Below, piece by piece: positions 30,901 through 45,900 of a stretch of 64,000 nucleotides of DNA. Under the pieces are notes generated by a model. The model was not told the DNA's origin, ran no database searches, and was given only the letters and a program-made list of their open reading frames with translations. Within the stretch, counting starts at the first letter, position 1. Every line of letters begins with the position of its first letter. The stretch spans positions 13,761,501 through 13,825,500 of the forward strand of contig JBBDHG010000057.1 of assembly GCA_037951165.1 (NCBI GenBank), in the 5' to 3' direction. The position numbers were made by a program, and so were the translations under genes. This stretch comes from Lophius americanus (lineage: Eukaryota; Chordata; Actinopteri; Lophiiformes; Lophiidae).

Positions 30901-33900
30901 ATAGCTGAGACCAGAGAACTTTTCCCAGCACCGGTTCTGCCCACAATACCGATCTGACATATGGTCAAGGACAGATTTATCAGCTTCAGTTTAACGTCAT
31001 GTGAAATAATATTCTTTACTCTGAAGATACAAAAGTGTCGGACCTTCTCTTTGGGTCGGAACATCGCTTTTAAGTTATGCAGCACCATTGGGCCGTCCTC
31101 GCTGTAGGAGAAGCTGACGCCGTCAAAGGTTACCAGGCCTTTGGTGGGCCAATCAGGGGAAGGACGTTTCTGGGTTTCCCATGGTGCCTCACGCTCCAGT
31201 TCAGTGTACTCCACCACCCTCTCCACTGATGTCATCTAGTTAGAGAAGAGATGCAGTAAGAACAAAAAACATTATTACTGGTGTTCATTTCATGGCATCA
31301 GAACATTATTTTTGCCATTTTATATACAGTATTTTTCCATTAAGATATATTTTTACTTCTCACCATGTCTGCCTGAAAACAATTGCAGTGTTGAACATAA
31401 GGACAGAGGTCTCAAACTTTCTTTTAACGATCTTTAAATTATTCCTTCAGTGGAACCCCCCATGATCAGGATAAACCCCTTTAAGTAGGGTCAAAAGTGC
31501 TTTCTTAAGATAAACAATGCAGTGCTGTGACATCACTGTCTGATATGTTTAATAACAAAGTCGTTATGGAAAAATGCTTTCATTTTAGTAGGAATTGACC
31601 TGAATATATTACTAGATTTTATTGGCGCTGTCATTTTTTTCTTTAAATCTTTCCCATGGATATATGATTAGATGATTTTCATCCAATATCTAAACTTCCT
31701 GCTGATAGTGAAGAATGATGCTGTTTTAGTTTATGGCAGTTAACAATGGCATTTAAAATAGGAAAACTGAATATAAAATCTGGTTTGCAGTGATTAAACT
31801 ATTATTTCACAGTCTATGCATGACTTGTGACCGTTTGAGAAATGTGTAACAGCTCATGTTTCCTCCAAATTTGAATAACAATCATCAAGTCATTACATTT
31901 GTGCTGCGAAATAAAAATTAATAACTCACCATGTTCTCCATCTCTGCACTCTGCCGAACCCCCCACTGAAACATGCCCATCAGTGTGACGGCGTAGGACA
32001 GAGCCAAACCAACGGAACCAGCATCCAGCTCTAGTGGACAAAGACACAAGATAAGACACTGGCTTCATCTTTTATATAATAACTTATTAACTAAATCTAA
32101 TATTCCACTTAACCCTATAGAATATTGTTGATTTTGTCAAAGATCGGAACAACTCTACTGTCAAAGGATTTAAAATCTTTCTCACCGTTTCTGAGCAGCA
32201 GGCAGCCAAAAGTAGTGACGATAATAAAGATGGAGCAGATGAAGTCAAGTCGGAGTGCAAACCAACGAGAGGTGGTCAGGAACAGGAACCAGGCCTCTGC
32301 TCAGAACAAGAAAAAATGTTTGTTCATCAATTGGAAGCCTCTGTGAATCGAGTAAATGAAATATATACGAGTCTAATGCTCCTGAGCCTGACCTGAATGC
32401 AGGTCTTGATGGGCATCGAAGGCTTTCTGGAACCTCTCCTCTGCTCCAAATGCTCGGATGGTCCACAGACCCTGAAGAGACGAGGACAGGTGGGAAAAGA
32501 CAGGACTCCGAGCTGCAGCAGGATGACAAAGAGGGGTGCATAATGTGCCTGTATGGATACTCCAGAGCCTTTATACAAACAATCTTAGATGCTCACTGGT
32601 GGACTCCAGGCGTTTGATGTCTCTGGAAGTACGCAGAAAGTATCGGCGCAGGTAAAGGAAAAATAGAAGAAGGGGGACCACAGGGAGCAGGATCCAGGGA
32701 ATCACAGACACCGACACAGCGATCACACCAAGAATCTGTAGGAACACCTGCTCAGATAGGACAAACAGAAGTGCTCAGATCTAAAATGTTACCACGGTTT
32801 GAAGCTAGATAATTATTTTACCCTTGAAACCCAACAGGTAAGTAACATGAGTATGAGTGAGTGACTACTGTAAACATCACACCACTGACTGCTGTACAGA
32901 GTCATCTTAATAATACAAAAAAGCGTTCAATTGCTGACATCTTTTTTTTAACAATAATAGTCCTTGAATGGGACACTCACCCTGCTTCGCACTAGAAAAT
33001 TCTCTTGACTTTTTTTTTTTCCCATCGCTATATCATTCATCGCTCATTGATTAGTGTCAAGATCTGCTTCTTTGGTTTCTTTTTGTTGCCATGATGTTAT
33101 TTATTGCTTTATTGGAATTACTTATAAATGTCTGAAATTCTTAATTGGAAAGAATTTCTAAATTAACAGAGTTGTATTGGGCTTGTTGGAAGTGGTTCTC
33201 CACATGTCTTTAGTACCTTATCTACATAAAGGACACCAGGACATCTTGATTTGAATTTATGGAACTTTCTTCTGTGTTCCTCGATTATTTACATTTTTCT
33301 TTCCTTTCTGAGGCATGTTCTTAATAATATAACAGAGGTCATTGTCAGAAATCTAAATTTCTGAGATTTATTGTCATAAACAAGTTATTATATATCTACT
33401 TTTTGCACTTTCATTAGGTCTCATCTACAAAATATGTCACAGATTAACGTACGGTTTGAGGTTACAGAGCATTGAAATAGAATAGAGACCGGAAGCCAAC
33501 AACCTGTATTGGTTCTGCGGTGAGCATACGTCATTTCCCGTCGACTGCACTCGATAAGCTGTTGCACACTCTGCTGCGTCGATAGATTTAGTCGTCACAA
33601 ATTAGAGGCTAAATTATTTAAAAGTTCACTTTTATAGAGAGTAATTTAACTGAAGCACTCATCTACCCACTCATATTCACACATTTATGCTAAATCGGCG
33701 CTTTGTTTTTGAAACTCCTAGCTGTTAGCCGCTACATCTCTAAGTAGGATATGGCTTCCCTCTCTCTTCCTCTGTGTATCAGATGTATGCATATTAGCAT
33801 ATTTAGCTATTCCCCTGCCTCCTTTAACGCTAATGATAAGTGTAATAAATGTTACCCCACTATCCTCTGTAGCCGGTGCGGACCGACCTTAGCTCCCCCT

Positions 33901-36900
33901 AGCCGCTCCCTAGCAGCCGGGAAAACAGGGCGCCTAGGTGACTGTGCGGAGAAGGCATAGCTTGAAACACCAGCCCACCACCAACCTATTCAAGTTTCGA
34001 ACAGATTTCCCTCACTCAGCAACACACCTGCTGATAATCCAACTCTGGTCATTGGCAGTTCTATTTTACGGAAGGTGACGTCAGCGACATCAGCGACCAT
34101 AGTCAAATGATTTCCAGGGGCCAGCGTGGAATATTTAAAACTGCTGGCTAAAGAATAGCGTAAATATAGTAATTCATGTTGGCGGTAATGACAGCCAATT
34201 ACGCCAATCGGAGGTCACAAAAATTAGTGTTCAATCGGTGTGTGCTTTTGCTAGAACTACGTTGGACTCCGTAGTTTTCTCTGGACCCCTCCCCAATCTG
34301 ACCAGACATGTCATCGTCTGGGAAAGCCTGGTCTACTTAGGAGAGACGGTATCCATCCCGCTTTGAATGGAGCTGCGCTCTTATCTAGGAATCTAACGGA
34401 GATTATTGGACGAGAGCAAACGTGACGTCACAGGGTTGAGACCAGGAAGCAGAGTCGCCGTCTCAGACGCCTCTCTGCGCCTCCTTTAGAGTCACCCAGC
34501 CCAAAACCCAGAGACCGTGTCTGACCCCCGACCACATTCATTATTCAACTTAGATTACAAAATGATTTTACACGAAAACCTAAAAAAAATTTAAACATCC
34601 AAGAATGTAGTTAAAAATTAATATATAATAAATTGAGGACTCCTGAATATAAGATCTCTTACATTTTAACTTTCTAAACAGTTTTAGTAAATTATCTTAT
34701 TCTAGATCATCATATTGACTTATTCTGTCTGCCGGAGACCTGGCTGTGTGAGGCTGGTTACGTTAGTTTAAATTAATCTAGCCCGCTACTCATATTAATA
34801 CTCATATACCTAGAAGCACAGGCTGAGGAGGTGGAGTTGCAGCCATATTTAACTCCAGTGTACCATTAAATCCTTAAACCCAAACCTGACTAACTTATTT
34901 GAAAGCCTTACTCAGTGATACAAATCCAACCTGGAAGCATCAACCGGCATTCTTATTTGTCATAGTGTATCGGGCTCCTGGCCCATACTCAGAATTTCTA
35001 AATGAGTTCTCTGATTTTCTATCAAACCTAGTCCTTAAGACAGATAAAATAATTATATTAAGTGACTTTAACATTCACATAGATGAATACAGAGATAGTC
35101 TCGGTGTCGTGTTTAACTTATTAGACTGTTGGTTTCAGTCAGTGTGTTAATGAGCCCACTCAATGTTTTAATCACACCTTGGATTTAGTCCTGACTTACG
35201 GCATTGATATTGAAAAACTAGTAGTTCATCCACAGAATCCTCTGCTATCCGACCACTGTTTGATAACCTTTGAATTTGCAATGCCAAATCACTCGCCAAT
35301 TGAAAAATCTTTTCACGCTAGAAATATATCTGAAAAGGCTGTAATAAAATTTAAAGAATCTATTCCATCAGCCCTGAGTTCAGATGCATGTCTCAACTTA
35401 AAAGAATCTGACTCTAACGTTAGTCCTGGGCAAATTGATTGTTTCGTCGATAGGGCTCCAAACTCAGAGATTAACTCTAGACACTATCGCCCCCCTAAAA
35501 AAGAAGAGTGTTAAACAGAGGAGAGCAGCTCCATGGTTTAACAACCTGACTCGAAACCTCAAACAAACTACACAAACTAGAAAGAAAATGGCGACACACT
35601 CAACTTGTTGAGTCCCGATTAGCCTGGCAAGATAGGATTAAAAAAATATAAGAGAGCCATCCGCAGCGCCAGAACGGCATATTTCTCTACACTGAGAGGA
35701 CAATAAAAACCACCCCCGGTTTTTGTTCAGCACTGTAGCCAGGCTGACTGACAGAGTTCTATGGAGCCCCGTATTCCCACAACCCTTAGTAGCGATGACT
35801 TCATGAGGTTCTTTAATGACAAAATTATAAGTATTAGGGACAAGATCCATAACCTCTGGCCTTCAATTGGCTCAAGTTTACACCCCAGGACTATGTGCTT
35901 GGAAACAACAGATAGACCTAGAGCAGATCTAGACCGCTTTATTCCTATTGATCTGAAACAATTAACTTCCCTTCTTTCCTTATCCAAAACAACAACCTGT
36001 CTCCTAGACCCAATCCCAACTAGTCTACTTAAAGAAAGTTTACCCTTAGTCAACAACTCTCTATTAGAAATCATCAATCTGTCTTTAAATTCAGGCTGCG
36101 TACCAAAGTCCTTTAAAATAACCATAATCAAACCGCTGCTTAAAAAGCTGACACTTGATGCTGAATCTTTAGCAAATTACAGACTGATATCTAACCTTCC
36201 CTTCCTCTCTAAAATCTTAGAGAAAGTGGTGGCCAAGCAATTGTTTGATTTTCTGCGTAAGAATAGTTTATTTGAGGATTTCCAATCAGGTTTTAGTGTT
36301 CACCATAGTACAGAAACAGCACTAGTTAACGTTACAAATGACCTTTTAGTGGCATCTGATGAGGGACTGGCCTCTGTTCTGGTCTTGTTGGATCTTAGTG
36401 CTTCATTTGATACTATTGACCACCAAATTCTAATACAAAGACTTGAAAAACTAATTGGCATCAAAGACACTGCATTAAATTGGTTTAAGTCATATTTATG
36501 TGGCAGATCTCAGTATGTATCTGTTAACAATGAATCCTCCATGCTTAGCAAAGTTACCCACGGAGTTCCCCAGGGATCTGTACTTTGGCCAATATTACTC
36601 ACATTATATTTGCTCCCTTTAGGCAACATAACCAGGAAACACTCCATAAACGTTCACTGTAATGCTGAAGACACACAATTGTACTTATCAAAGAAACCAG
36701 GTGAATCTAATCACTTATACAACTTAGAAGCGTGTCTCAAAGAGATTAACACTTGGATGACCTGCAATGACCTGTTATTGTGCTTGGACCCAAACACCTT
36801 AGAAACAATTTATCTGAGGATACATCTACCCTGGATGGTATGACCTTGGCCTCCAGCACCCCTGTGAGGAACCTGAGAGTTATCTTTGATCATGATATGA

Positions 36901-39900
36901 CCTTTGACACCCACATAAAACAGAATTCTAGGACTGCCTTTTTTCATCTGCCTAATATTTCTAAAATACGACACATTCTGTCGCAAAAAGATGCAGAAAA
37001 GTTAGTTCATGCATTTGTTACTTCCAGGCTGGATTACTGTAATGCCCTACTAGCAGGTAGTCCCAATAAGTCTCTGAAGCCCCTCCTGCTGATCCAGAAC
37101 GCTGCTGCACGGGTGCTGACCAGAACCAGGTTAAGAGAACATATCTCTCCTGTATCAGAACTCTGCACTCCCAGCATGCAGGGTTACTTGTAGTACCTAG
37201 AGTCTCCAGAAGTAGAATGGGAGCCAGAGCTTTCAGCTATCAGGCTCCTCTCCTGTGGAACCATCTCCCAGTCTTGATTCGGGGGGCAGAAACCTTCTCT
37301 ACATTTAAAAGTAGGCTTAAAACCTTCCTTTATGATAAAGTTTATCATAAAGGTGGGCACAAGCTAGCTCTTAACTATGCTGCAATAGGTTTAGACTGCT
37401 AGGGGATCTCCCATGATGCACTGAGCTTTTCTCTCTTCCTCGCTCACTGTTCCTATTTATAAATCCCTCTCACTTTAATACATGTTAATGGATTAAATGC
37501 ATGTTACTAACTTGAATTCTTCCCTGGAGTCTTTGTTTTTCTCACCCTGTGAGGTCATTTGGTTGGTGATTGCATCTGCTGCTGTGGACCTGCTCAATGT
37601 CCACTGATCTCAAGATGCTCTTGATGATGATTATTGTTGTTATTATTATTATTATTGTATATCCCCATAAGATATCGCTATATGTACATTAATATTAATG
37701 TTATCATCAACCTGGGATCCCTGCTGCTGCCGCAGCCCGACCATGAAGCGGTTGGAGAAAGTGGATTATAGCCGATTCCTTTGCCGTTTTCCCCCCGTCT
37801 GTATCTCTCCTCACCTGTGTCTCTCTTTCTCGCTCTCACTTTCTCTCTGTCTCTTTTCTTCGAACCCGAGCGGCAATGGCAGAAGGCCGTCCACCCCGAG
37901 TCTTGGATCTGCCCGTTAAAGTGCAGTTTTTTCTCGCCATTGTCGCCAAGTGCTTGCTCAAGCAGGAATTTGTTGGGTCCTGTAGATAATTATATAAAGA
38001 GTTTGGTCTAGACCTGCTCTTTTCTGGAAAGCACCGTGAGACAACTGTTGTTGTGAATTGGCGCTATATAAATAAAGATTGATTGATTGATGTAGTCTTG
38101 CTTAACTTAACCTTGCAGTAACACCCTAGACAAGAGCCTCTCCAGCGTCTCTGGCTTCAGTGCTGAAATTATTTTTTCACCTGGATGAAGTCCACAAAAG
38201 TCCATGGCAAGTTAGAATCCAGCTGGCCAACGTCTTTTGAAAACCTGTTGAGAATTCTTCCTGAGGTGGAACAAAATGAAATAAAGGCATTTATATATTG
38301 TGGAAATAATTACTTAAGTCAGCATTACATTTGCCTTTCTAACAATGTATACTCAACATAATCTAATAATGCTTAAAATATTGTTTGATTACCGTCATTC
38401 AGGGAGCAGTCAGTTTAAAGGTCAACAAAATTACAAATTTGACTTGAGACATTACAAACCACGATTTTCAATTCCAATTGTCTGCTCAAATTAGATTTAG
38501 TTATCGTGACAGCTCAAATGGTCCTATAATAAGGCAAAAAAGTTTATTTTAGCATTTCAGCCTGGTAATGTTAATGTAGCCTTTGGGTGCTACAGTTATT
38601 TTACTTGATGTCTTACTCCTTTGGTCCTATAAAAGGACAAAATGTAATCTGTGCACTTTATTACCAAAAGGGATTAAATTTGCTCACCAATGGGGTTAAT
38701 GTCAAAGAAGCGGACAGGCGTTTTGAGTATGGAGCTGAACATGCGGTCGTGCAGACACTGTGCGGACTTCACTAGCAAGTTAAACAGGAACAGATTCCGG
38801 ATGAATCCAAAAATTATGACAGCTAACGTCAAACCTGCAAAATTAAACAGCAATATTGAAAACATAATTCTCTCCATTATTTATCATCATCTTTACTTAG
38901 ATACTTCAAAGTGTAAGGTAAATAAGAATGTGTGTGTTCAGAATACCTCCATAAATACCCAGGTAGAACTGTGGATCGAGCTCCCTGGTGATGTTTTGCC
39001 CGTTTTGTATGATGGTGCTGTTAGCATTCAGCCTATCTTGCGCATCAGCCCTGATCAATCAACATGTTACCCGAAAGGATTGTAAAGAAATCAGAGAGCG
39101 GAAAATACCAATATTTCTTTTTAACCTTTAGCGTTTTTTCATAGTTACCAGTAAGCCAGCCACCAGTCTTGCAAGATGTATGCACACTAGGGGGTAAAAC
39201 AATGAGCAACAGATTAGTGCGATAGGTTTCCTTCATTTTTCAACGGTTTCCTACTGAGCCTTCATGAACAATGTGAAATAATATTCAGAAAAAAGAACTT
39301 CAACATGGCTTCTTGCATACCTGAGCGAGAATGTTGATGACTATGACAGTTACCAGTGCCAGGATGTTTGCTCCTGCTGTAAGGTATTTCATATACAGAC
39401 GCACTCCAATGTTTCCCTGAGCCCGACTCTCCTCTACTACTGTCTGCACCACCTCTCCCTTTAGAGATGACACCGAAAAAACACAGTGAGAGAGCAAAGA
39501 TTTCACAGTACCATATTTAAAATCAACTTATGTAAAACTTTAACAGGGTGAGATAATAAGGAAATCCACAAATAATCCACAAGGATACATTTTACATTGG
39601 CTGGTGGAAGTGTGATTGTTTGGGCTGCCTTAAACAACTATGGCTTTTTAGGCCACTTGTGGGTCAGTGGAGAGAGGTTCTGAATGCACTGTTCAGATAT
39701 CACAAACCATGGCAAAATATTGAACTTGTGGGTCACAGTTACTTATTTACAAAACATTTATAGAGAACTTATTCCTTCTTTAAAGTCATGTTTGTGGGGG
39801 ATGCAAGTCCAATTTTTTTTAACTAGATTCACCATTTAATCAACAATATTATCTGCTTGTTGAAAAAAATGTATGCCATGTATGAACATTTTGAACTGTG

Positions 39901-42900
39901 TATGATACTGAATCCCATTGCTGCCAATGGCTGCTCCATTGGTGTATGAATGATTGTGTGAATAGTTACCACTCCTGATGAGCATGTGGCAGCTTGCCTG
40001 ATGGCCTCTTCACCACACTATAAATATGCTTGAATGGGTGAATGCCGACTGGTGTTAAAGCTCTTTGTGTGGCTGGCGACTCTAAAAATAGTGCTATTTA
40101 AGTACAGTCCATTTACCATTAGAGAAATGACTAAACTATAACAAAGTTGCAGCTGAACTGTAAATCTTTCATCCAAACCTCATTTGAATGCACATAACTT
40201 GCAAAACGCTAATTTGCAAGGTAAAATTGTTGTTTATAGCCATGTTAAGGTTGTGTTGCCTTGTAAATAGTAAATTGATTTTACTTGTATTATTCCTTCC
40301 AAATCTTCTTGACCACTGAAAAGTGCCCATTCATACAGAAAGTCATACATTGGTCCCGGTGGCAAATTTGCAAGGGACCACCCCCCAAACTCGTAAATAA
40401 AGATCCACAACATAAACACTGTCTTGGAATCATGAATCCAAACCAAGTCGTTCTAAACACATAAGTTGAGAATTTTCAAAAAAGTTGCAGTCTGTTTATG
40501 AGGCAATCAAATAAGAGGGTAAATGATGTACGAACTGCTAAGTAGTCTCCATCTTTGACGGAGATTACAGAAGACGACTGCGAGAGGACAGAGTTCTGTG
40601 ACAGAGTTCGGTTCCTGGATGTGACGTCTTGTGATGGTTGCTGCTGCTCCTCCTCATCATCATTCTTCTTCAACAAGGACGTGAAGTCCACTCCAGACTG
40701 CTGCAGCTCCGTGTATGTCCCCTTTGCCACCATGTGACCCTGATGTGTGCACACACAGTAAAAAACCTCCAGCTACACACCATTTCATAATTTGTAGCAC
40801 AAACCACATCTGACTAAAGTAGGTTCTTATGCTCTTTATGTTTATGCAAAATCATATTTTGGGATTATTCTTCTGAGACCCATTTTTCAAAAAAATATTA
40901 ATCCAGAGGAGAAGGATCTCATCGGGTTTAAGTACAAAAACTGGCCTGATCAAAGACAGGGGACAACATCGTACCAAATTAGTGTAAGGATTAATTAAAC
41001 CAATGTTATTTCCTTGGTTTCCAAACTCTTAAGGCTGATTCCATGTTAAAAAGTCTTCATGGCACATATATTATTCCTTTATTACTGTGTAAAGTAAGAA
41101 TAATAAAGTATTAGAGGTCCTGGGGGGGTGAAATGAGGCATAGATGAATGAGAGAACTACACTGCTGAGGGGGCAAACAGTGGGTGACCCCGAGGAAGCT
41201 GGTGGAATCGAAATTAATTTCTGAAGCAGAAAATAAAGTTGAAGATGAAAATGAACCGATCACACCGGTATGACTTTATGACCGGACATTACTGGGAGTG
41301 AACAATGGCATTTCCTCTCCAGCTTCCTCAGGTTTGCTGAGCAGTTATTTCAGAGTGTTGCGGTTAACTTGATTTTAACTTGATCTCAGATTTCTGGTAA
41401 TATATGTTTTGTTTTCCAAGTTGTTAAAGCATAGCTCACCTATATAATTATAATCATTATCTTAGTTGATTTGATTTTCAACATCATATTTTATCTGAGC
41501 ATGACTATCAACGAGTCTGGAATCTTAGAGTTCATGTGAACACGGAAAAAATTTGTAATCGCTCATACATCCACTTAGGAACAAATCGGACATTAAAGCG
41601 GTTCTTGTTGGAGGTCCATTGTGTTGGATGGCAAAATATGTACTGATGCTTTTACTTTTGTTGGAATGTAAACACTGTACAAGGAGTAAAGTTTGGGTGA
41701 ACGGGGACCCACCTCCTTGAGGACCAAAATCTGGTCGGCTGCCTTCAAGTACTGCAGCTGGTGGGTGACCAGGATACGAGGCTTGTTCTTCAGCAGGCCA
41801 CAGACGCACCTGGTGAATCAACATCGAGTTACAGCTTATGCAAACTTCAACGCGGGAAAATGTTAAAAACAGTTATAGTGATGCTACAAGGGAAATATTT
41901 TTCTTTCGGTGTGCCTTCCTGTTCCTCATTGTGGTTGTTCCCTACCAGTTTGGAGCGTTGCCATGTCCAATTGTCTGTATGACATAAGCAGCACCACACC
42001 TCTTCCTGGTTCAGGCTTAGTTCTTTCAAACACTCCAAACTTTGTTTTGATTTTATTCGCAACAATATGGAACAAGGCAGATACCCCCAACCCCCTCGTT
42101 GCTGGAACTATTTCCTGATGCGAACAGCTTTGAAGCTAAATATGCAAAGGATGTGCACCAGAGCACTGTGTTTGGATGATAAAATAAATCCCCTCTGATG
42201 GGGTTTAACAGTATGTGAGCTCAGGGCCATCCACACCAACAATAACTATAATTAATGATAGTGATGTAAGCATTCATACTGAAGGTGATTACCTTCATCA
42301 ATGAGGAGGAGTAAACATGTGTTTCATTCTAATTTCTGAGCTGAATAATGGGGATCTGGGAGACTGAAATGTTGGACACATATACAATCTTATTTCTGAA
42401 TTACGGCAGTATCTTAATTTATAACGTGATCTCCAGCAAAACTCGCTAGTTGAGCCACAGCTTATGCTACAACGAGGGAAGTCTGGGCCTATAAGAGCAT
42501 GGCCTGGTATTTTGTATCTCTGTCTTGGAGGATGAGGGGAGTTGCTGAGTGCTAAAATTAGATTTAGTTGGCCTAAGTTAAGCACTAAGCTTAATGCTTA
42601 GTTAGCCACTTAGTGCTAACGAGGAGGTCTACCGAGTAGCTAGAGAGCTAACATCATGTAGCACAAGCAGATACAGGAGTGGTTGTCTCTTATAACTCCC
42701 CCATGTCATCTTTTTCTTTCTACAACTTTATTTATCCGTTGTTCCATGGCGGCTACTAATCTCTTCCACCCAAAATAACATGGAGGAGGTGCGCATTAGA
42801 ATCTGCGACGGGTCTGGGCCAGGCTTGATCAATGGTCTCTCCGACTGGGGTCTGGTTTGAATAAATATTTAGAACTTAACTTATGTTCTGGTTCAAGTCG

Positions 42901-45900
42901 GTTTTTGTCATGATAGCTAACTTAACATGACCCTTCCAAGATATCGTAGTGAAAACCCAGTGTAACAGTAACATAAAAGTCATGGATCTACTTTCCGTGT
43001 CTGTGTTGACCTTTGTAACTTTTCAGTAATACATTTTTTTGTTTTGCAACATCCCAATCTGCCCCTGAACGCAGGAAAGGCTTAATGTTACTTTCCTCCT
43101 GGTAAATTCACATGTAGTAGCTGAACTTAAACCAGAAGGGACTTAAAGAGAAACATGCTTAACATGTTTTTTCCCATACAGGGAAACATATAATTTGGAG
43201 GGATTTTGGTTTTGTTCTGGATGTAGAGTCTAACAAAGCAGTTTGTCGATGGTAAAACTCCAGTTTAAGTATATTCATAACTGCTGATGACAGTTTGTAA
43301 TGGTTGTGTTTGACGGGTGAAACAAACCAGCTAAGGCAACAGAGCCATAAACAGAATATTTTACAGTCGTTTACTCTGCAGAGATGAGTAATCAGGGTAA
43401 ATAGCGGAGCAGGAATCATGGTGATAACAACTGTGTGTCATCGTAAAAACTCAGATCTTCAGATAGTGTTAATTGTATCAGAAACGGTCAGGTTTGTACA
43501 TAAAGATGCACCGGGAATGTGCTGTAGTGCGCAGTAGAGCTGTGGGAGTTAAGCCTTTAGTGCCTGCACAAATCTATCTATGTTACACTCAGACATCGCA
43601 TGGCGCTTTATTATTTCTCATGTCATTAACAGAGTGCAATGTGATGTAAACTGAATCGTAAGATCGTGGAGAGACTCTTAATCCCAATTCTAAGCAAAAC
43701 ATTTGTTGATTCTCATTTCAGGCAGAATGTGCTTTGTGTGATTTGTCCTCTTTTGAAAACCTATTTTATTTATACTTTTATACAATACAATATAAATTGA
43801 ATTTTATCCTGGTAATTGTGAATCGGAGCCAAAGATCATTCTTAATTACAACTAATTAAATTATAATGTGTCATTGGCCGCCTGATGCTTCGTTATACAC
43901 ATTAAATATAGAATAAGTTGCACACCCGCATAGCTAAGTTTAGAAGTAGAGCAGACAAAAATGTTTCTCCTAAATGTCATCAATTAGCTTATGTCAAAGA
44001 GACAGGCTATTGTTAGTACTGATAAGAAATAGATATACTTTACTGATCCCAAGGGAAATTCAGGTAATACACTGACAGATTTTGATTGGCTGTATCCATT
44101 ACTCATCAGATTGCTCTGATTATGATCCCTATGAGATTATTTGACCCCTTTGATAAGATTACAATTGTGGTATGTGCGAACTAGAAAATAAATATATCTA
44201 TGGATTAATACTGTAGTTATCTTTACCATTGTCTGTTTTGATGTGGACAACCATCTGACCTGCTACTCTAATACGCACATATTAGCATGTAGCTGTAAGG
44301 AGACACACACACTTAACAAGGATGGGACACATCAGAAGACATACAGTATTTATGTGTAAATCTCACTTTTCAAAGAGATGCCTTCCGACCTCAGTATCCA
44401 CTGCGCTTAAAGGATCATCCAGGAGGTAGATATCTGCATCCTGATACACAGCCCTGACAAAACACAATCTTCTTAGACAGCATGTTGTTGAAGTTATTGA
44501 TTTTCCTATCTGCAGTTTACTAGTTGTTTTTACAAAGTGCCACCATTCAATCCTTCTTCTATTACTTCTAGCAGTAACAGATCTAGATATTAGATTAGTA
44601 GATAATCTATTGCTTTCCCCGTTTTTAATAGGACTAGGACACCTATGATCTGTGTCACAGATCATAGGTGGCTGCATTTCTCAAGAAAATATTCTAAATC
44701 TGCGTTGCATAGAAACTGTCCTAATGCCGTTTTACTGAACTTAAATTAAAAAAAAACACAGTAACTACGTTGAGTGTATTCGTACCTTGCCAGGTTGACA
44801 CGGGCTTTCTGTCCTCCGCTGAGTGTGGCCCCTCTGTCCCCGATCAGCGTTAGATCGCCATCTGGGAGCAGTTCCATATCCTGCAAAAGAACAAACAGAA
44901 GATGCTATCAGGGTGAGACTGAGAACAACCAAAAGCAAAAGGCACAAGAGCCAGAGTAGTAATCGGATTAAACATGCTTTGTGAAACACATAAGATCTGC
45001 TTTAAAAGACTTTTAGCAGAGAATATCATGGTGATCAACGCTAATTAAACCAAAGTCAATACACTAGTTTTTGGACCGTATTATATACCTGCTGCACTTT
45101 CAAAGTTAATACAAGTACCTAAGATAAACCTTTATTAGTCCCACAGCAGGGAAATTGCAGAAATACCTGCACACATATTTGGGATATTTTTACATATGTG
45201 ACTGTTTATACCATACATACAATATATATATATATCCTTTCTGGCTGAATCTTAGCTAGTTTTGCATTGTTCCATTGCCCTCGCCACTAGTTGTAACTTA
45301 AGGCAGGTAGTTCTGCTCCTGCAGGACGGCACATTCATACACGCCGTGGCCAGAAGGTTTTAAGTATCTCCCAGCACAGTTGCAAGAGCATGGAGGAGAT
45401 AGCAGGAGAAGGGGCCAGTACACCAGGAGATTTGGAAGGGGCCATAGGAGTGCAACAACCCAGCAGCAGGACCGCTGTCTGCCCCTTTGTGCAAGGGGAA
45501 ACAGGAGAACTGCCAGAGCCCTACAAAATGACCTCCAGAAGGACTATTGTGTGGATGTTCCTGCCCAAACTGTCAAAATAAACTCCATTAGGTTGGCATG
45601 ACGTCCACAAGTGGGGCCTGTTCTCTTAGCCTGGCACCTTGCAGCCCGATTGGACTTTGCCAGATAACACCAGAATTGGTAGATTTGCATCACATCGCCC
45701 TGTTCTCTTCACAGGTAAGAGCAGGTTCACACTGGGATGAGATCCACAGACCCTTTGTCAGACCGTATGCTGGTGCAGTGGGCCTTGGGTCCATTCTGAT
45801 GAATGACAATGCCTGGACTCATGTGGCAGGAGTCTGTCAGCGGTGCCTGGATGACGAAAGCATTGATGCTATTGACTGGCCCGCCCCTTTCCCAGACCTG

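Larger units (their letters stand above)
29344..31929 (-). other. Gene B introns 24-28 (short)
   Basis: The introns between exons 25 and 29 and upstream of exon 25 are 90-694 bases long. They hold no recognisable element beyond AT-rich runs such as 30480-30530. Confidence 0.55.
33480..38093 (+). mobile_element. Nearly full-length L2-type LINE with esterase-like ORF1
   Basis: Insert of about 4.6 kb in the intron between gene B exons 20 and 21, antisense to B. Order: 5' UTR-like (33480-33750); ORF1 remnant with cysteine-rich CIRCMHI and KCNKCY, then LVIGSSILRKV and RDGIHPALNGAALLS, which resemble the SGNH-esterase ORF1 of CR1/L2-type LINEs; endonuclease pieces (SDFNIHID, PLLSDHCLITF); reverse transcriptase; C-terminal region; 3' UTR ending in tgattgattgatg. 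Stops and frameshifts break it in at least five places, so it is inactive, though young enough to follow end to end. Confidence 0.8.
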
